Of a DNA stretch of 64,000 nucleotides, positions 32,996 to 42,861 are shown one piece after another. Source of the stretch: Ricordea florida (taxonomy: Eukaryota > Cnidaria > Anthozoa > Corallimorpharia > Ricordeidae); the NCBI GenBank assembly GCA_949710005.1, contig OX453285.1:9440233-9504232 (forward strand), given 5' to 3'. The translations under genes and the position numbers were made by a program. The first letter of the stretch is position 1; the number at the start of each line of letters is the position of its first letter. The notes below the pieces were generated by a model, which was not told the origin of the DNA, searched no databases, and saw nothing but the letters and a program-made list of their open reading frames with translations.

Positions 32996-34400
32996 ATGGC
33001 TGAAGATAGCGATCTTTTTCTTTTTGGAGTTGATTTGGATGCAGTTCTTGAGGCTTTGGAGGTGGATGACAATGTCGATGAATACTTTGAAGAAGCTGTG
33101 ACTGAGGTGAGTGGAGGAATTCGCTCATATTTCTAAAGATCTAGTAATGATACAGGAGTTTGTGGTCGGATCGATCGACCTCACTTGGAAACTCGACTAA
33201 CAGAACTGAACTAAGCTCCACTTGTCTCAAAATATCAGTAAAAGTATGGCCATTTGCAAGTTCCATAAACTCTTCATGATTTAGTTTTGGGGTGCTAGTC
33301 GGCATTAACAGCTACTACGACGCTATTTTGCTTCTCTTCACTAGGTACAAGACCGAGAGATCTCTTGTCCATTCTGTTCAAAGAAATACAAAAGTGTTGG
33401 TGGTTTGAAAAGGCACATTACTTGTAAGCATAAAGAGGAAAACGATAATGATCCAGAGACTGATAAAGGCGAAGAAAGCAAATTTACAAACGAAATGCTT
33501 GCAAATATGGTCAAGGAAGCCAAACGCCGTTTGGTTAACAACAAGGTGTTCTCGAAGGACATCAGAGAAGAGCTCAGTGCTTATGAATTCACAAACTTGT
33601 CAGAAGAATCGATGGAATTTGCTGACTTACAAAAGATTGTTAAACAGTTGATGAAAAAGAAAGACCAGGAGAAATTCTATACTATGTTCTATTCCACCGT
33701 GCCATTAAATTCTACCAAGTACTTCACTGGCTTGTCTAGGAATGCTGCCACACTGCTCTCAACTAAAATAGCTGATATAATGCTAGTGAATAGCAAAGAG
33801 AAGTCTGTTGTTCCTGTCAAGGCCTTTGACATTAAGTTAACGGATAAAGAAATGGCAGGTTTGCAGTATGTTGGTGGATATGTGCTGCACAAATTATATA
33901 ACAAACACACCAAATCAAAAGTGTGTGAATCGACAGCCAGCCAGCAGTCGGTTGCTTTTTTAATCGCTGGCAAAGAGCAAGAGCATATAATGACAGACAA
34001 TCATAGGCTTACTTCATTGCTCAACCGTGGAGGACTCTGGGGAATCACAAAACCTGCACAAACAATATTTATTAGGACTGAAAAGTACTTTCGAGTTTTA
34101 ACTTCCAACTGTCCTGCAGCAGGGATTGACATTAATGAGATTAGGTCAAAATCAACTAAGGATAGTGAAGTACACACAGCTTTCAAATGCATTAAGGCAA
34201 ACTCAGAACTTAAATTAGATGATAGAGTGGCCAAGGATGTGCTGCAAAACATTATTGACTTGTACATCAGAGTTCGGTCATTTTCATTTGCTCGAGATGT
34301 TGTTCAGAAGTATAAGTTACAGATGAAACTAGTCAAGGAGAAGGCATTAAGGAAACACATAAGCCGAGCAAGCAAAGATTCCGAGATTCGACAGCCTTAG
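32996..34400 (+). CDS. C2H2 zinc-finger protein of the P element
   Basis: Exon 1 (32996-33106) starts MAEDSDLFLFGVDLDAVLEA, an acidic, hydrophobic N-terminus that could be an activation or interaction motif, and ends in donor GAG|GTGAGT. Exon 2 starts at 33345 after ACTAG, in phase 0, and runs to a stop at 34400. It carries one finger, CPFCSKKYKSVGGLKRHITCKH, then a charged helical domain with GLSRNAATLLSTKIADIM, KEMAGLQYVGGYVLHKL and a basic C-terminus. About 389 residues without a break. The function is unknown; being enclosed by the P-element ends, it may be an accessory protein of the element or a captured host gene. Confidence 0.75.
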
Positions 34401-35214
34401 AAAAATGCTTACCGTATTTAAAATTATCAAATGTCTGCATTTCCAACTTTTAGTGTTATCTGTGAAAAATAATTTGAGGGCTGGTGATATGAATGGTTGT
34501 CATTTTATATCCCAATGACTGTAATTCAACATAACACTGCCTTCCTTCGAGATATAGTAGACCAAGTTCAGATATTTTAACAAGCACAGTCTATTCCAAA
34601 TTTAAAGTGAAGTTTGATTTTTGATACTTTCCATGTATCTAGTGAAAGTAATTTTGTATACTTCACAGCTGTTACAGTATCTGAACATGGCCTTCATATT
34701 TCTTATTGAATAAGTTATTACTCTGCAAATCATATGATGAGGTTAATGTTAAACTGTTTTTAAAGCTATATGTAAAGCTTAGATCCAAAAGCTTGATAAT
34801 AACGTTTTTTTAATTAAAGCTAAATGCTTGTTTCATATTAAAAGACATTAGACGTGGAAAACATTTGATATCTCTGAGTCCTTAGATTTAAATGTCCTTA
34901 CAAGATTCCTTGTCAATCTATGATTTTAATTTCGAAAGGGTATAAGTGAAGATGATATCACTATGAAACAAAACATTTATCAGTTAAGCATGAAATTATT
35001 TACAACTGTCAATTGAAAATTCACCTAGTGTATAAATTAATAACTCATTAAGTAGAATGCAAACACTTAAAGCATGAAATAGTAGTAAGTAGTACAAAAT
35101 GGTAATAATTGAACAATAGGAAACAAAGGAATTTGCTTGATTTAGTACTATTTAGATTTAGTGATTTCATGCTTTTAGTGTTTGCACTCTATTCTTTCAT
35201 TTAGTTCTCAAAGT
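34401..35214. other. Non-coding spacer between convergent genes of P element
   Basis: Very AT-rich with no ORF of coding character. Both genes end into it. Confidence 0.5.
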
Positions 35215-36104
35215 TCACTTTTTTTCCTTTTTTCTCTTTGGTAGAGGGTCATCGCTAACATTAACCCATGCCTTCCTCTTATCTTTCCTTCCTCTGGTGT
35301 TTCCAGACTGACAAGAAACAGAGCGTTGAATTCGAATAGTGTTGTCATTATATCCAAACATTCGAATATCTGGGTTGTCATTTCTTCGTCCGATCTTTCG
35401 TTGACTTCCAAAATATTCTTCAATTGGATCTTGACAAAATCTCTCTGTCAAAACATATTCCACCCCTTCTTGAAGTAGGAACTTGGTAGCTTCGACAACT
35501 GAATGGGTTGTTATCTGCATCCCCTCATATGTTTGCCGCGACAGGAACATTCTGCTTCTGGCATTTGCAGTAAAGTTGCCTGGTCGGTTCAGGGTAATCT
35601 GTTTCCACTCTTTCAGGTATGCCAAGAATTCACCTTCCAACCAGTCAAATCTGTGATCTGTAGTGGATCTGTATGGGGCCAGAAAAGGCTTTCTCTTTCT
35701 CTCATGCTCCTGTGTACTGCGTACATTCAAGCAATCAAAGAAAGAGTCAACCATCTCACATAACTTGGCTGTACCTGCTGTATCAGAATTGCTCAAAGAA
35801 TGTTAAGATACTTAAGTTCACGATCAGAATTATCATCTGTCTACAACGATCGCAACATAACATGCACTACTTACAAATTTCTGTTATCAGGTCCGAAGTG
35901 CTTTTCGCATGTATACACTCTATCATTGTCGATTAATCTTTGGAAGTCCTTATCCACTTCTCGTGTTTTCGTCAGCTTATTCAGCCACTGTTCTCGCCAC
36001 TGTTTATACTCCTCGTTTCTCGGAGCTGGGAGCTTCCATATCCCGATTCCTTTAGTGTTCCTGCACGATCCGCACCCAACTATGGCACAATTGTCGCCTG
36101 GCAT
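35215..36104 (-). CDS. THAP domain joined to P-transposase C-terminus
   Basis: Exon 1 (36104-35875) encodes a THAP zinc finger: [20 protein letters not shown] (C-x-x-C), WKLP, then VYTCEKHF (C-x2-H). It ends in donor TTT|GTAAGT. An 83-bp intron with acceptor TTTGAG|C leads to exon 2 (35791-35215) in frame. Exon 2 begins [20 protein letters not shown] and continues through [17 protein letters not shown] and [16 protein letters not shown], the C-terminal domain of P-element/THAP9 transposases. The roughly 400-500-residue RNase H-like and GTP-binding core is missing. THAP plus C-terminus should bind element ends but not cut them. Both exons are open with no lesion. Confidence 0.82.
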
Positions 36105-36339
36105 TACGTATACACAAGCAGCTAGTTTGATAACGATTTAAACCATTTAAAAAGAAAGAAAACCTCGATATTTCCGTGAAACAACACCTTCTTGTGATCT
36201 GCGACGCCACTTTAGGTATTGCACGGTCATTGTCACGTGATCTTTATAAAATCGAACAATAACCTATCCCTTTGAAGTTTGCCGGGTTTCCTAACCGTCT
36301 CCCTCCACTAACTATGCTCCATGTAATAGGAATCGACGG

Positions 36340-36600
36340 GAAACTTAACGAACAGAGCGAATTTTCCGTAGAAAGTTCGAAGGAAAATTCGAGAAGAGCG
36401 AATTTTCGCTCGAAAAATCTGACCAAATTATCGGTAGATACGAATTACCACTCGAAAATTCGCGACGACTAAAACAATGGGCAGCGGGAAAATTCGTCGA
36501 ATTTTCTTCGAACTTTCGAGGTGAAAAACTTCGCCACTTTTCGCCGAAAAGCCAAGAAATTCGCGAATTTCCTCGAATTACGCTCTCATTACTTTTTCAC
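36340..36600. promoter_or_regulatory. Right subterminal CGAATTTTC cluster
   Basis: At least seven copies or half-copies (near 36358, 36385, 36398, 36453, 36487, 36498, 36560) of GCGAATTTTCG/GAAAATTCG, mirroring the left cluster. Confidence 0.55.
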
Positions 36601-36824
36601 AATACTGTAGTTAGCTGAAGTATTAATCTCCATGTTAATATTTATATTGTATTAAATATTATATACTTCAATCTCTGTTGTTGTTACAGTTCTCAAGTAT
36701 TGAAATCAAGGAAAACCAAAATTTCTAAAGATATTTATTGAAGATATTTATTGATTAAAAATATTTTAATTCTTTATGTGCCAGTGAGTTTTACCTTAAT
36801 TCTTTTCTTATTTCCACACCTACA

Positions 36825-37075
36825 GACTTCCACACTTCCAGAATACCAGACTTCCACACTTCCACACTTCCAGACTTCCAGACTTCCAGACTTGCACACT
36901 TGCACACTTCCAGATTTCTACACTTCCAGACTTCTACACTTCCAGACTTCTACACTTCCAGACTTCTACACTTCCAGACTTACAGACTTCTACACTTCCA
37001 CACTTCCAGACTTTTACACTTCCAAACTTCCAGACTTCCAAACTTCCACACTACCACTCTTTCAAACTTCTACAT
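36825..37075 (+). repeat. ACTTCCAGACTTCTAC minisatellite
   Basis: About 25 units of CACTTCCAG, CAGACTTC and ACTTCTACACTTCCAG in changing order, with a basic period of about 8 and higher-order units of about 16-17. It is translated as Thr/Ser/Leu/Pro runs in the plus frames, which is not coding evidence. Confidence 0.9.
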
Positions 37076-37154
37076 TTCTACGCTGCACATTGAGTGCTAC
37101 ATAATTATGCGCTAGTAGGTAATTAAGTGTTAACTTGTATTAAATTATGCGGTA

Positions 37155-37595
37155 TCATAAATTCCATTCTGATGACGTGTTCTGTGCTCTTCTACCCGAA
37201 GTAAAAGCCGATCTTTCACTTTGCTCTTCAGCCGTTTCTGCGTGCATTGCTTTTCGGTACTCTGCTTTGTGCTTGCATCCTTTACAGCTTTTTATACCAG
37301 TATGCATGGAGGATGAAGCTGTACCATTTGCTTTCAACTTGTCTGAAGCAGGCTCCTCAGTCTCCTGAATTGTAGGCACTTTAACAGACGCTGAGGTTGA
37401 TGGGATGTTTTTAATATCCTCACCACAAGTTGATGGCCCAGGCAAAGCAGTAGGCATTTGGAGGCCCTTCGAAACAGCTTCTGATTCTGCACCTTGGTCT
37501 AAAGATGTTGTATCATCAGAAGCTGGTTCCAAAGTGGCAGGGGCAGTGGATGAGGAAGGTTTTTTCTTTTTAGGAGGCACATTCACTTTAGCCAT
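37155..37595 (-). CDS. Small low-complexity protein, unrecognised
   Basis: Start MAKVNVPPKKKKPSSSTAP, 146 residues, Ser/Thr/Ala/Glu-rich and probably disordered. The C-terminal part SCKGCKHKAEYRKAMHAET could be a small zinc site. The start context is good (GCTATGGC). The Lys-rich N-terminus could act as a nuclear signal. It may be an exon or a chance ORF. Confidence 0.35.
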   Translation of the reverse strand: MAKVNVPPKKKKPSSSTAPATLEPASDDTTSLDQGAESEAVSKGLQMPTALPGPSTCGEDIKNIPSTSASVKVPTIQETEEPASDKLKANGTASSSMHTGIKSCKGCKHKAEYRKAMHAETAEEQSERSAFTSGRRAQNTSSEWNL

Positions 37596-37959
37596 AGCTT
37601 CACGTTTTAACTAAAACAAGAAAAAAATAACAGGTAAAACTTATTGATGATGTTATTACAATGCCAATTCTGAAAAACATTATATTTAAGCTAACTATTA
37701 ACAAGATCAGATATGTCTGTAAAGAAAACCGAGGATTCTTTTTCTAGAATAAACCTGGAACGAAATGACCAGATACCGTCACGAACTGATGAAAATGAAG
37801 CGAATCGTACATATCTTTAAATAGTTGTAGAGTCAAGTAAACAGGTACCTGGTATTCCTGAAAAAGTAAAAATATGTGGGACTAATACTGTGGCTCAGAT
37901 CGCTGGAAATAAGCGTGTAAACATATGACATTCTGGATCTTGTTTTCTATGCGTAATGT

Positions 37960-38280
37960 TGACCGAGATATCGGTCGACATAGCGGTCAGCACTCGGTTC
38001 ACAGTTGGTCAATATAGTGGTCAATAATCGGTCGATAGTTGGTCGACACTCGGTCGAGACACGGTCAATAGTCATTCCAGATGTGTCTCAGCAGATATAG
38101 CTTTTCCTTCGCCCACACTTTGCCAATAGTTGGTCGATAGTTGGTCGATACTTGACTGATACTTGACCGATGTATCAGTCAATAATTGGTCGACACTCGG
38201 TCAATGGTCGGTCGACACATGGTCGATAATCAGAAGATAGCCGTTCGATATATCGGTCGAGAGTTGGCCGATAGTTTCCC
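37960..38280. repeat. Degenerate TTGGTCGATA repeat array
   Basis: About 20 imperfect copies of (T/A)(C/T)GGTCGAYA(G/C) in the plus strand (GATATCGGTCGACA, AGTTGGTCGATAG, ACTCGGTCGACA and others), with period about 10-12 and interrupted at 38073-38125. The TCGA/GTCGAC core is self-complementary. Confidence 0.75.
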
Positions 38281-39034
38281 TTGTTTTTCTCATTTTGCTG
38301 CCGTTGTTAACTGCCTGTTGACTGCTAACTGCCAGTTGCCAGTCAGTTCAAGAATTTTCGAGGAAGCATCACCCAAAAGGGACATTCTTACCAAGCGATA
38401 AAGAGGGCAATTTTTCCTCCGTGTTCAAATTTATAAACCTTTTCTGTATTTATTTGAAGCTCAATACCACTCTGCTTTGGGTATCATTGCCAGTTTGGTT
38501 TCTCTGCCTTCAACAGGTTTTTTATTATTGTAAGAGGTGCCTTTTTCATGTAAAAACTTGGTAGAACATGATTAGGGTTATGTCCAGCCAAGGACAGCAG
38601 GGGATGATCCTATATATATTTAGTATACACTTAAACAGTGGATAGAATTGTACTGACGTATGGGACAACAATTGCTATTGAGTGTACAAATTGTAATCGT
38701 TGACGCGAATAAATGAGGCAAAAATCATTAATTGCTCCATTATTATAATCTGAAATTTTAGCGACACTGTAATTTTGCAAATGTGGCGATTTTAATTAAG
38801 GTGACACAAACATAGCTTGACGCGAAAATTAAGTGAGTAACAATACATCAATTATAGCTAATAATGAAAGTTAAAAAGTTGACCAAATAATGTTTTTATC
38901 TGTTCTGAGGCAATTGCAACGTCTTCTTGCCTCCTCATTGCTACTTTTAAGATGGGCCCATATTGCCCGCTCGGGATTTTCCACGTTGATCACGAAAGAA
39001 AAGATTTTGTTTTAGGGCATATAATAAATTCTCT
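38281..39034. other. Non-coding stretch
   Basis: AT-rich with no supported gene. Confidence 0.4.
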
Positions 39035-39162
39035 ATTGACCAAGCTTGTTCGGTCAAGAATGGCTGAATATTGGCCTCGTTATTTTTGGCATCTCGGTCC
39101 ATAAAAACGCCAAAAACAATTAAGCCAATATTCAGCCATCTTGACCAAACAAGGTTGGTCAA
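39035..39162. mobile_element. TA-flanked foldback MITE, 128 bp
   Basis: TTGACCAAGCTTGTTCGGTC on the left pairs with GACCAAACAAGGTTGGTCAA on the right; arms of about 40 bp extend to GGCTGAATATTGGC. TA lies on both sides (39033-39034, 39163-39164). This fits a Tc1/mariner-type MITE. Confidence 0.75.
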
Positions 39163-39164
39163 TA

Positions 39165-39935
39165 GTGCATATTTATCTCACTGTTCTAGTCCATAGTAAA
39201 ACGATTATTCACCTCTGTGTCAGTGGCTAGTGGTGGTTCCACTCACTAGCGACCTCCACTTCGGGAATCAGATGTCAAATATAACATGAAATAATCAACG
39301 GAAAAGTTTGTTACAATGTTTAATACAGTTGTTTGCATGATTGCATAAAATTGAAATTAACATCGCATATTATTTATGAAGAATACAGTATATCTTTAGA
39401 ACAGTAATAAATGGTTTTAAGCTCTTCAATCGAAATAAGACATAGTATTGTATAAGTCATGCCCTGCAAGTATTGGTTTTAACTAATTGTCAAAGACAGC
39501 ACAATAATTATTCGCTCAAAACAGTATCAATTTCATATTGACTTTGAACGTCTTAAAAATTGTTTATCATTATGTTTACACTACAAAACACAATAAACCG
39601 TTTTTCACTTGGAAAAAGATTGTGCAGACATTTGGTAACTGTATTTAGTTTAATTTTGCCCAGTATGGGATGGACCATTACAAATAAAAGCAGAAAGCAT
39701 ATTTGAATAGTCTAAGGCTAACCTATCCAAAAAATAATCCCACAAGCAGACTGGAACATAGCTGGAAGATACGTATTTTTAACCATTTAAAAAGAAACCG
39801 GCAGTGCATAAATTGTTAAAAATTTATTTCAAAAAACTTTGGGAACAATTTCTGTTAAACATCTATGAACTTCAAGTCAAATTCATACTAATGTGAAATT
39901 AGCTAATATGATCGTCCTTTGAACAACCTGGCCCT
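39165..39935. other. Non-coding stretch
   Basis: AT-rich with no supported gene. It leads into the TA repeat at 39938. Confidence 0.4.
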
Positions 39936-39937
39936 GA

Positions 39938-40190
39938 TATATATATATATATGATATATATATATATATATATATAAAGTGTAAAAGTTGATTAATCGTA
40001 AAACAGTGCTCAATACGTGAACGTAGAGCGAAGTAGTTGTTGCGGGAGAAAAAACACACAAACAAACTACAGGTTTATCCCTACAAGCCTGTTTCGTGGT
40101 TGCCCACTCATCAGGGGACGTTCACGTATTGAGCACTGTTTTACGATTAATCTACTTTTACACTTTATATATATATATATATATATATTT
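39938..40190. mobile_element. Foldback element between TA repeats
   Basis: TA microsatellites (39938-39975 and 40167-40188) enclose inverted arms of about 49 bp (39976-40024 and 40118-40167) starting AAAGTGTAAAAGT. The loop between the arms holds a hammerhead-like core on the minus strand. Such a fold with a ribozyme is reminiscent of Penelope-like and related retroelement ends. Confidence 0.65.
40067..40117 (-). ncRNA. Candidate hammerhead ribozyme
   Basis: The minus strand reads CTGATGAG (40114-40107), a stem II hairpin GTGG-GCAA-CCAC, then GAAAC (40095-40091), a stem III of five pairs (ACAGG with CCTGT, loop 14 nt), and the cleavage triplet GTA with the cut expected between 40068 and 40067. 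Every invariant core position (CUGANGA, GAAA, UH) is present. Stem I is weak right at the core (one pair), but the long inverted arms on both sides (GTGAACGT/ACGTTCAC) would close it. Self-cleavage is inferred, not shown. Confidence 0.65.
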
Positions 40191-40477
40191 TTTTATTTCA
40201 CCTTATGTCAATCTGTTAGTTTGGCAATCATAAGTAACCCCTGAACCTAACAGATAACATTCGCGATTAAACAACATGAACTAAAACAAGAAACTACCGA
40301 AACGTCTGGAACACACAAAGCTGACGCCTCACCACATTTTCTCTCACATAAAAGTTAACTGAACCTCCTAACTACAGACCATGTAATGTAAGGGTAATAG
40401 AGGTCGTTAATTTTAATATCAGTGCGCTAGTTTCTTCGTGGATTAGAGCCAACGAAGGTGCGCAATCAGTAAAAAAC

Positions 40478-41050
40478 CTATGCGTGAATCTGACAGCTCA
40501 ATATCCATACCTCCCCCAAAGAAGGGCACAGGAAATTCCTAGAGGGGTGGGGGATGTCGAGAGTCAAAGTTTTTAAAGGAAAGTATGAAAAAAAATGGAA
40601 TTCCCAGTGGTGTGAAGGGGTATAATCTGAAAACTCTTCGTAGGAGGGGTATGGACATCTACATTTACTTTGAGGTGTAAAGTCCTCCTTTGGGTAAAGA
40701 GGAAGGAGCTTCTTTTGTTGTTTTAATGTACTGGCCTGAACTCCATATTCGTTCAGAACCGCCCTACAGCGCATTTCAATAGATTTAGCAGAGACCTTTC
40801 CCATTTTTTGTCGTTCTGTCTTGACCACTCTTTTGTACCTCTCGCCATCTATAATTCGCAATTCGCAGATGCCATTATAATCCCTTAACGTGTTGTGAGG
40901 GACGTTAAATCGCCTCATGGCCTCTGTTAAAGAGCACTGGTTATTGACCAAAATGTCCAGAACTGCCTGGCATCTCTCATGGATCCCTTGCAAATTTGAA
41001 CCTGTAACTAATTTTGAGATAGAAATCAGAAATCCGATATCAGTTTGCAC
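40478..41050 (-). CDS. Helix-turn-helix protein next to Harbinger gene
   Basis: 190 residues with two similar helical blocks: ERCQAVLDILVNNQCSLTEA followed by MRRFNVPHNTLRDY, a helix-turn-helix, and later IEMRCRAVLNEYGV ending KLLPLYPKE. It is divergent from the Harbinger-type transposase at 41.46 kb. Harbinger elements normally carry a separate DNA-binding partner protein, so this is a candidate for that role, although it lacks an evident Myb/SANT domain. The start is uncertain. Confidence 0.45.
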   Translation of the reverse strand: MQTDIGFLISISKLVTGSNLQGIHERCQAVLDILVNNQCSLTEAMRRFNVPHNTLRDYNGICELRIIDGERYKRVVKTERQKMGKVSAKSIEMRCRAVLNEYGVQASTLKQQKKLLPLYPKEDFTPQSKCRCPYPSYEEFSDYTPSHHWEFHFFSYFPLKTLTLDIPHPSRNFLCPSLGEVWILSCQIHA

Positions 41051-41458
41051 GGTTATTTGATGTCATCTTTTTTCTTACCATAAAGACTTTGCTTGCTATG
41101 GTCCGTCAATTCGATTGTCATTTATATCTACCAGATTTTTGTTCTTGTTTTAATGCAAATATCTTGTGAGGTCTATAATCTGTATAACCAAGAAATAAAT
41201 TAGCGTGGTGCTGATCGTGTTTTATCGATAAAAAAGAAGTTAATTTTTTGAAAAAAAGTAACAAATGAAAAGGCGGTTTCATTTAAAATTAGGGACTTTA
41301 AGATCCACTACGGTGAAGCTCTGGTACGGCGGATGCAACCGAAAGAGACTGGGCCGACTACGGTGTCTCCCGCCAAAACTCGAATTGATTACGTTTTGTG
41401 TAGTACGGCAAAGTCAAACTCGATGTAAACAAATCAGACTCGGCTCCAAGATTTTTGG

Positions 41459-42861
41459 TTGTGGTATGTTTATTTAGAAGAAGTGGTTTCTTGGAAAGAA
41501 TTGAGAGAGGTTATAGTGCTCTACTATGACATGAAAGTCCTGAATGACGCCGAATTTCTCTTTCTATACGACCTTTACAGCCCACAAAACCTGGACTTGC
41601 CGTGTGGCTTGTATCCACATTTCGACCTCCAAAACCTGACTGAAGATGAATGTGTGGCCGAATTTCGGTTCAGGAAAACTGATATCCCAAGGCTTTCGCA
41701 AACTTTGCCGATTCCTGATGTTATAATTTGTCACCAAGGAACTGAAGGACTATGCATGCTTTTGAAGCGGTTGTGCTACCCTTGCCGATAAGGCGATATG
41801 GTCCACTTGCTCGCTAGGCCGGTTCCTGTATTGTGTATGATTACAAATCAAGTTTTGGATTATATCTATCAAGCTCACAGCCATCGCATTCTGCAGTGGA
41901 ATCATCAGCAATTAAGCCAAGCTAATCTTGAAACATTTGCCGAAGTTGTTCACCAAAAAGGAGCCCCACTTAATAACTGTTTTGCTTTTGTTGATGGGAC
42001 AGTTTGCCCTGTTTGTGGCCCGGCACTGTCAACCAGAGGTTGCTTTACGGTGGACGCAAACGTGTCCATGGAATCAAGTTTCAGTCTGTTGTTACCCCAG
42101 ATAAAATGATTGCAAATATGTATGGCCCTGTCGGTAAGTTGTTTTTTTTTTTAGAAAATGGAATCTGGGGTTTATAGGGTGAGGAGGCAACTGCTTAAGT
42201 GTATTTTTTTCTTTTCATCTTGAGAAATTGCTTGAAATGAAACTTCTTGGAAACATACAACTCCTTTTTACAAATTAAAACACTTCACAGCCAAGCTGAC
42301 TATGTCGTAATAAATATATCAATGAAGAAATAAATAGTTCCATTTTTTCCTGAATTGTCATAGTTACAAGAAAAATGAATGAAATATTCCTGTGAGACCC
42401 ATGATGCTTCAATGTTCTTTTAACAAAATGTTACAAGACTTTTTCACTTATCTGACTGAATTTTAACACTCCTCCTGTCCATGAATTTTGTTGCAGAGGG
42501 AAGAAAGCATGATGCAGGTATGCTTGCCGAGTCTCACCTTTTGGATGATCTCCGTCAGTATGCCTTCAGCCTGGCTGGACAACCACTTTGTATTTACAGG
42601 GATCCTGCTCACCCCATCCGTGTACACCTTCAATGTCCATTTAGAAATGGAGTTTTAACCCCACAGATGGCAGCTTACAATACTGCTATGAGCTCAGTGA
42701 GAACAAGTGTGGAGTGGCTGTTCGGAGACATAATCAATTACTTCAAGTTTCTGGACTTTCAAAAGAACTTAAAGTTGCGACTGAGTAGTGTGGGGAAAAT
42801 GTACATCGTCAGTGCTATTCTTAGAAATGGGCTAACATGTCTACATGGAAACACAACATGA
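41459..42861 (+). pseudogene. Harbinger-type (DDE_Tnp_4) transposase, broken
   Basis: An N-terminal helical part (FLFLYDLYSPQNLDLPCGLY), then RLCYP, GDMVHLLARPVPVL, FVDGTVCPVC (first Asp). After an intron (about 42134-42496) come EGRKHDAGML (second Asp) and MSSVRTSVEWLFGDI (third, Glu). This is the HARBI1/Harbinger nuclease order. Lesions: an in-frame TAA at 41789-41791 where the family has a residue between RLCYP-R and GDMV, and one frameshift near 42020 after FVDGTV. The exon 2 frame is intact to 42861. It is immediately followed by a tandem repeat. Confidence 0.82.

Larger units (their letters stand above)
32860..36316. mobile_element. P-element-type transposon, 3,457 bp
   Basis: Inverted ends of about 50 bp start CATAGTTAGTGGAGGGAGAC. 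CTCCATG is repeated directly outside both ends (32853-32859 and 36317-36323), close to the 8-bp duplication of P elements. A second inverted repeat (CACGTGACAATGACCGTG) lies about 80-90 bp inside each end (32949-32969 and 36219-36239), as P elements have internal subterminal repeats. It holds two convergent genes: a C2H2 protein (plus) and a THAP/P-transposase protein without the catalytic core (minus). Confidence 0.88.
32032..36609. mobile_element. Foldback element rich in CGAATTTTCG, split by P element
   Basis: The outermost inverted repeat is TACAGTATTGTGAAAAAG (left, from 32032) and its complement ending at 36609; the match continues to AATGAGAGCG. Inside both ends lie clusters of the near-palindrome CGAATTTTCG/GAAAATTCG. 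The left arm (32032-32859) and right arm (36317-36609) are joined if the P element is removed. No coding capacity is seen in the arms. A target duplication is not clear. Confidence 0.7.

Noticed and set aside
36825..37115. Thr/Ser-rich protein ORFs
   Set aside because: They are translations of a minisatellite; all frames stay open because of the repeat.
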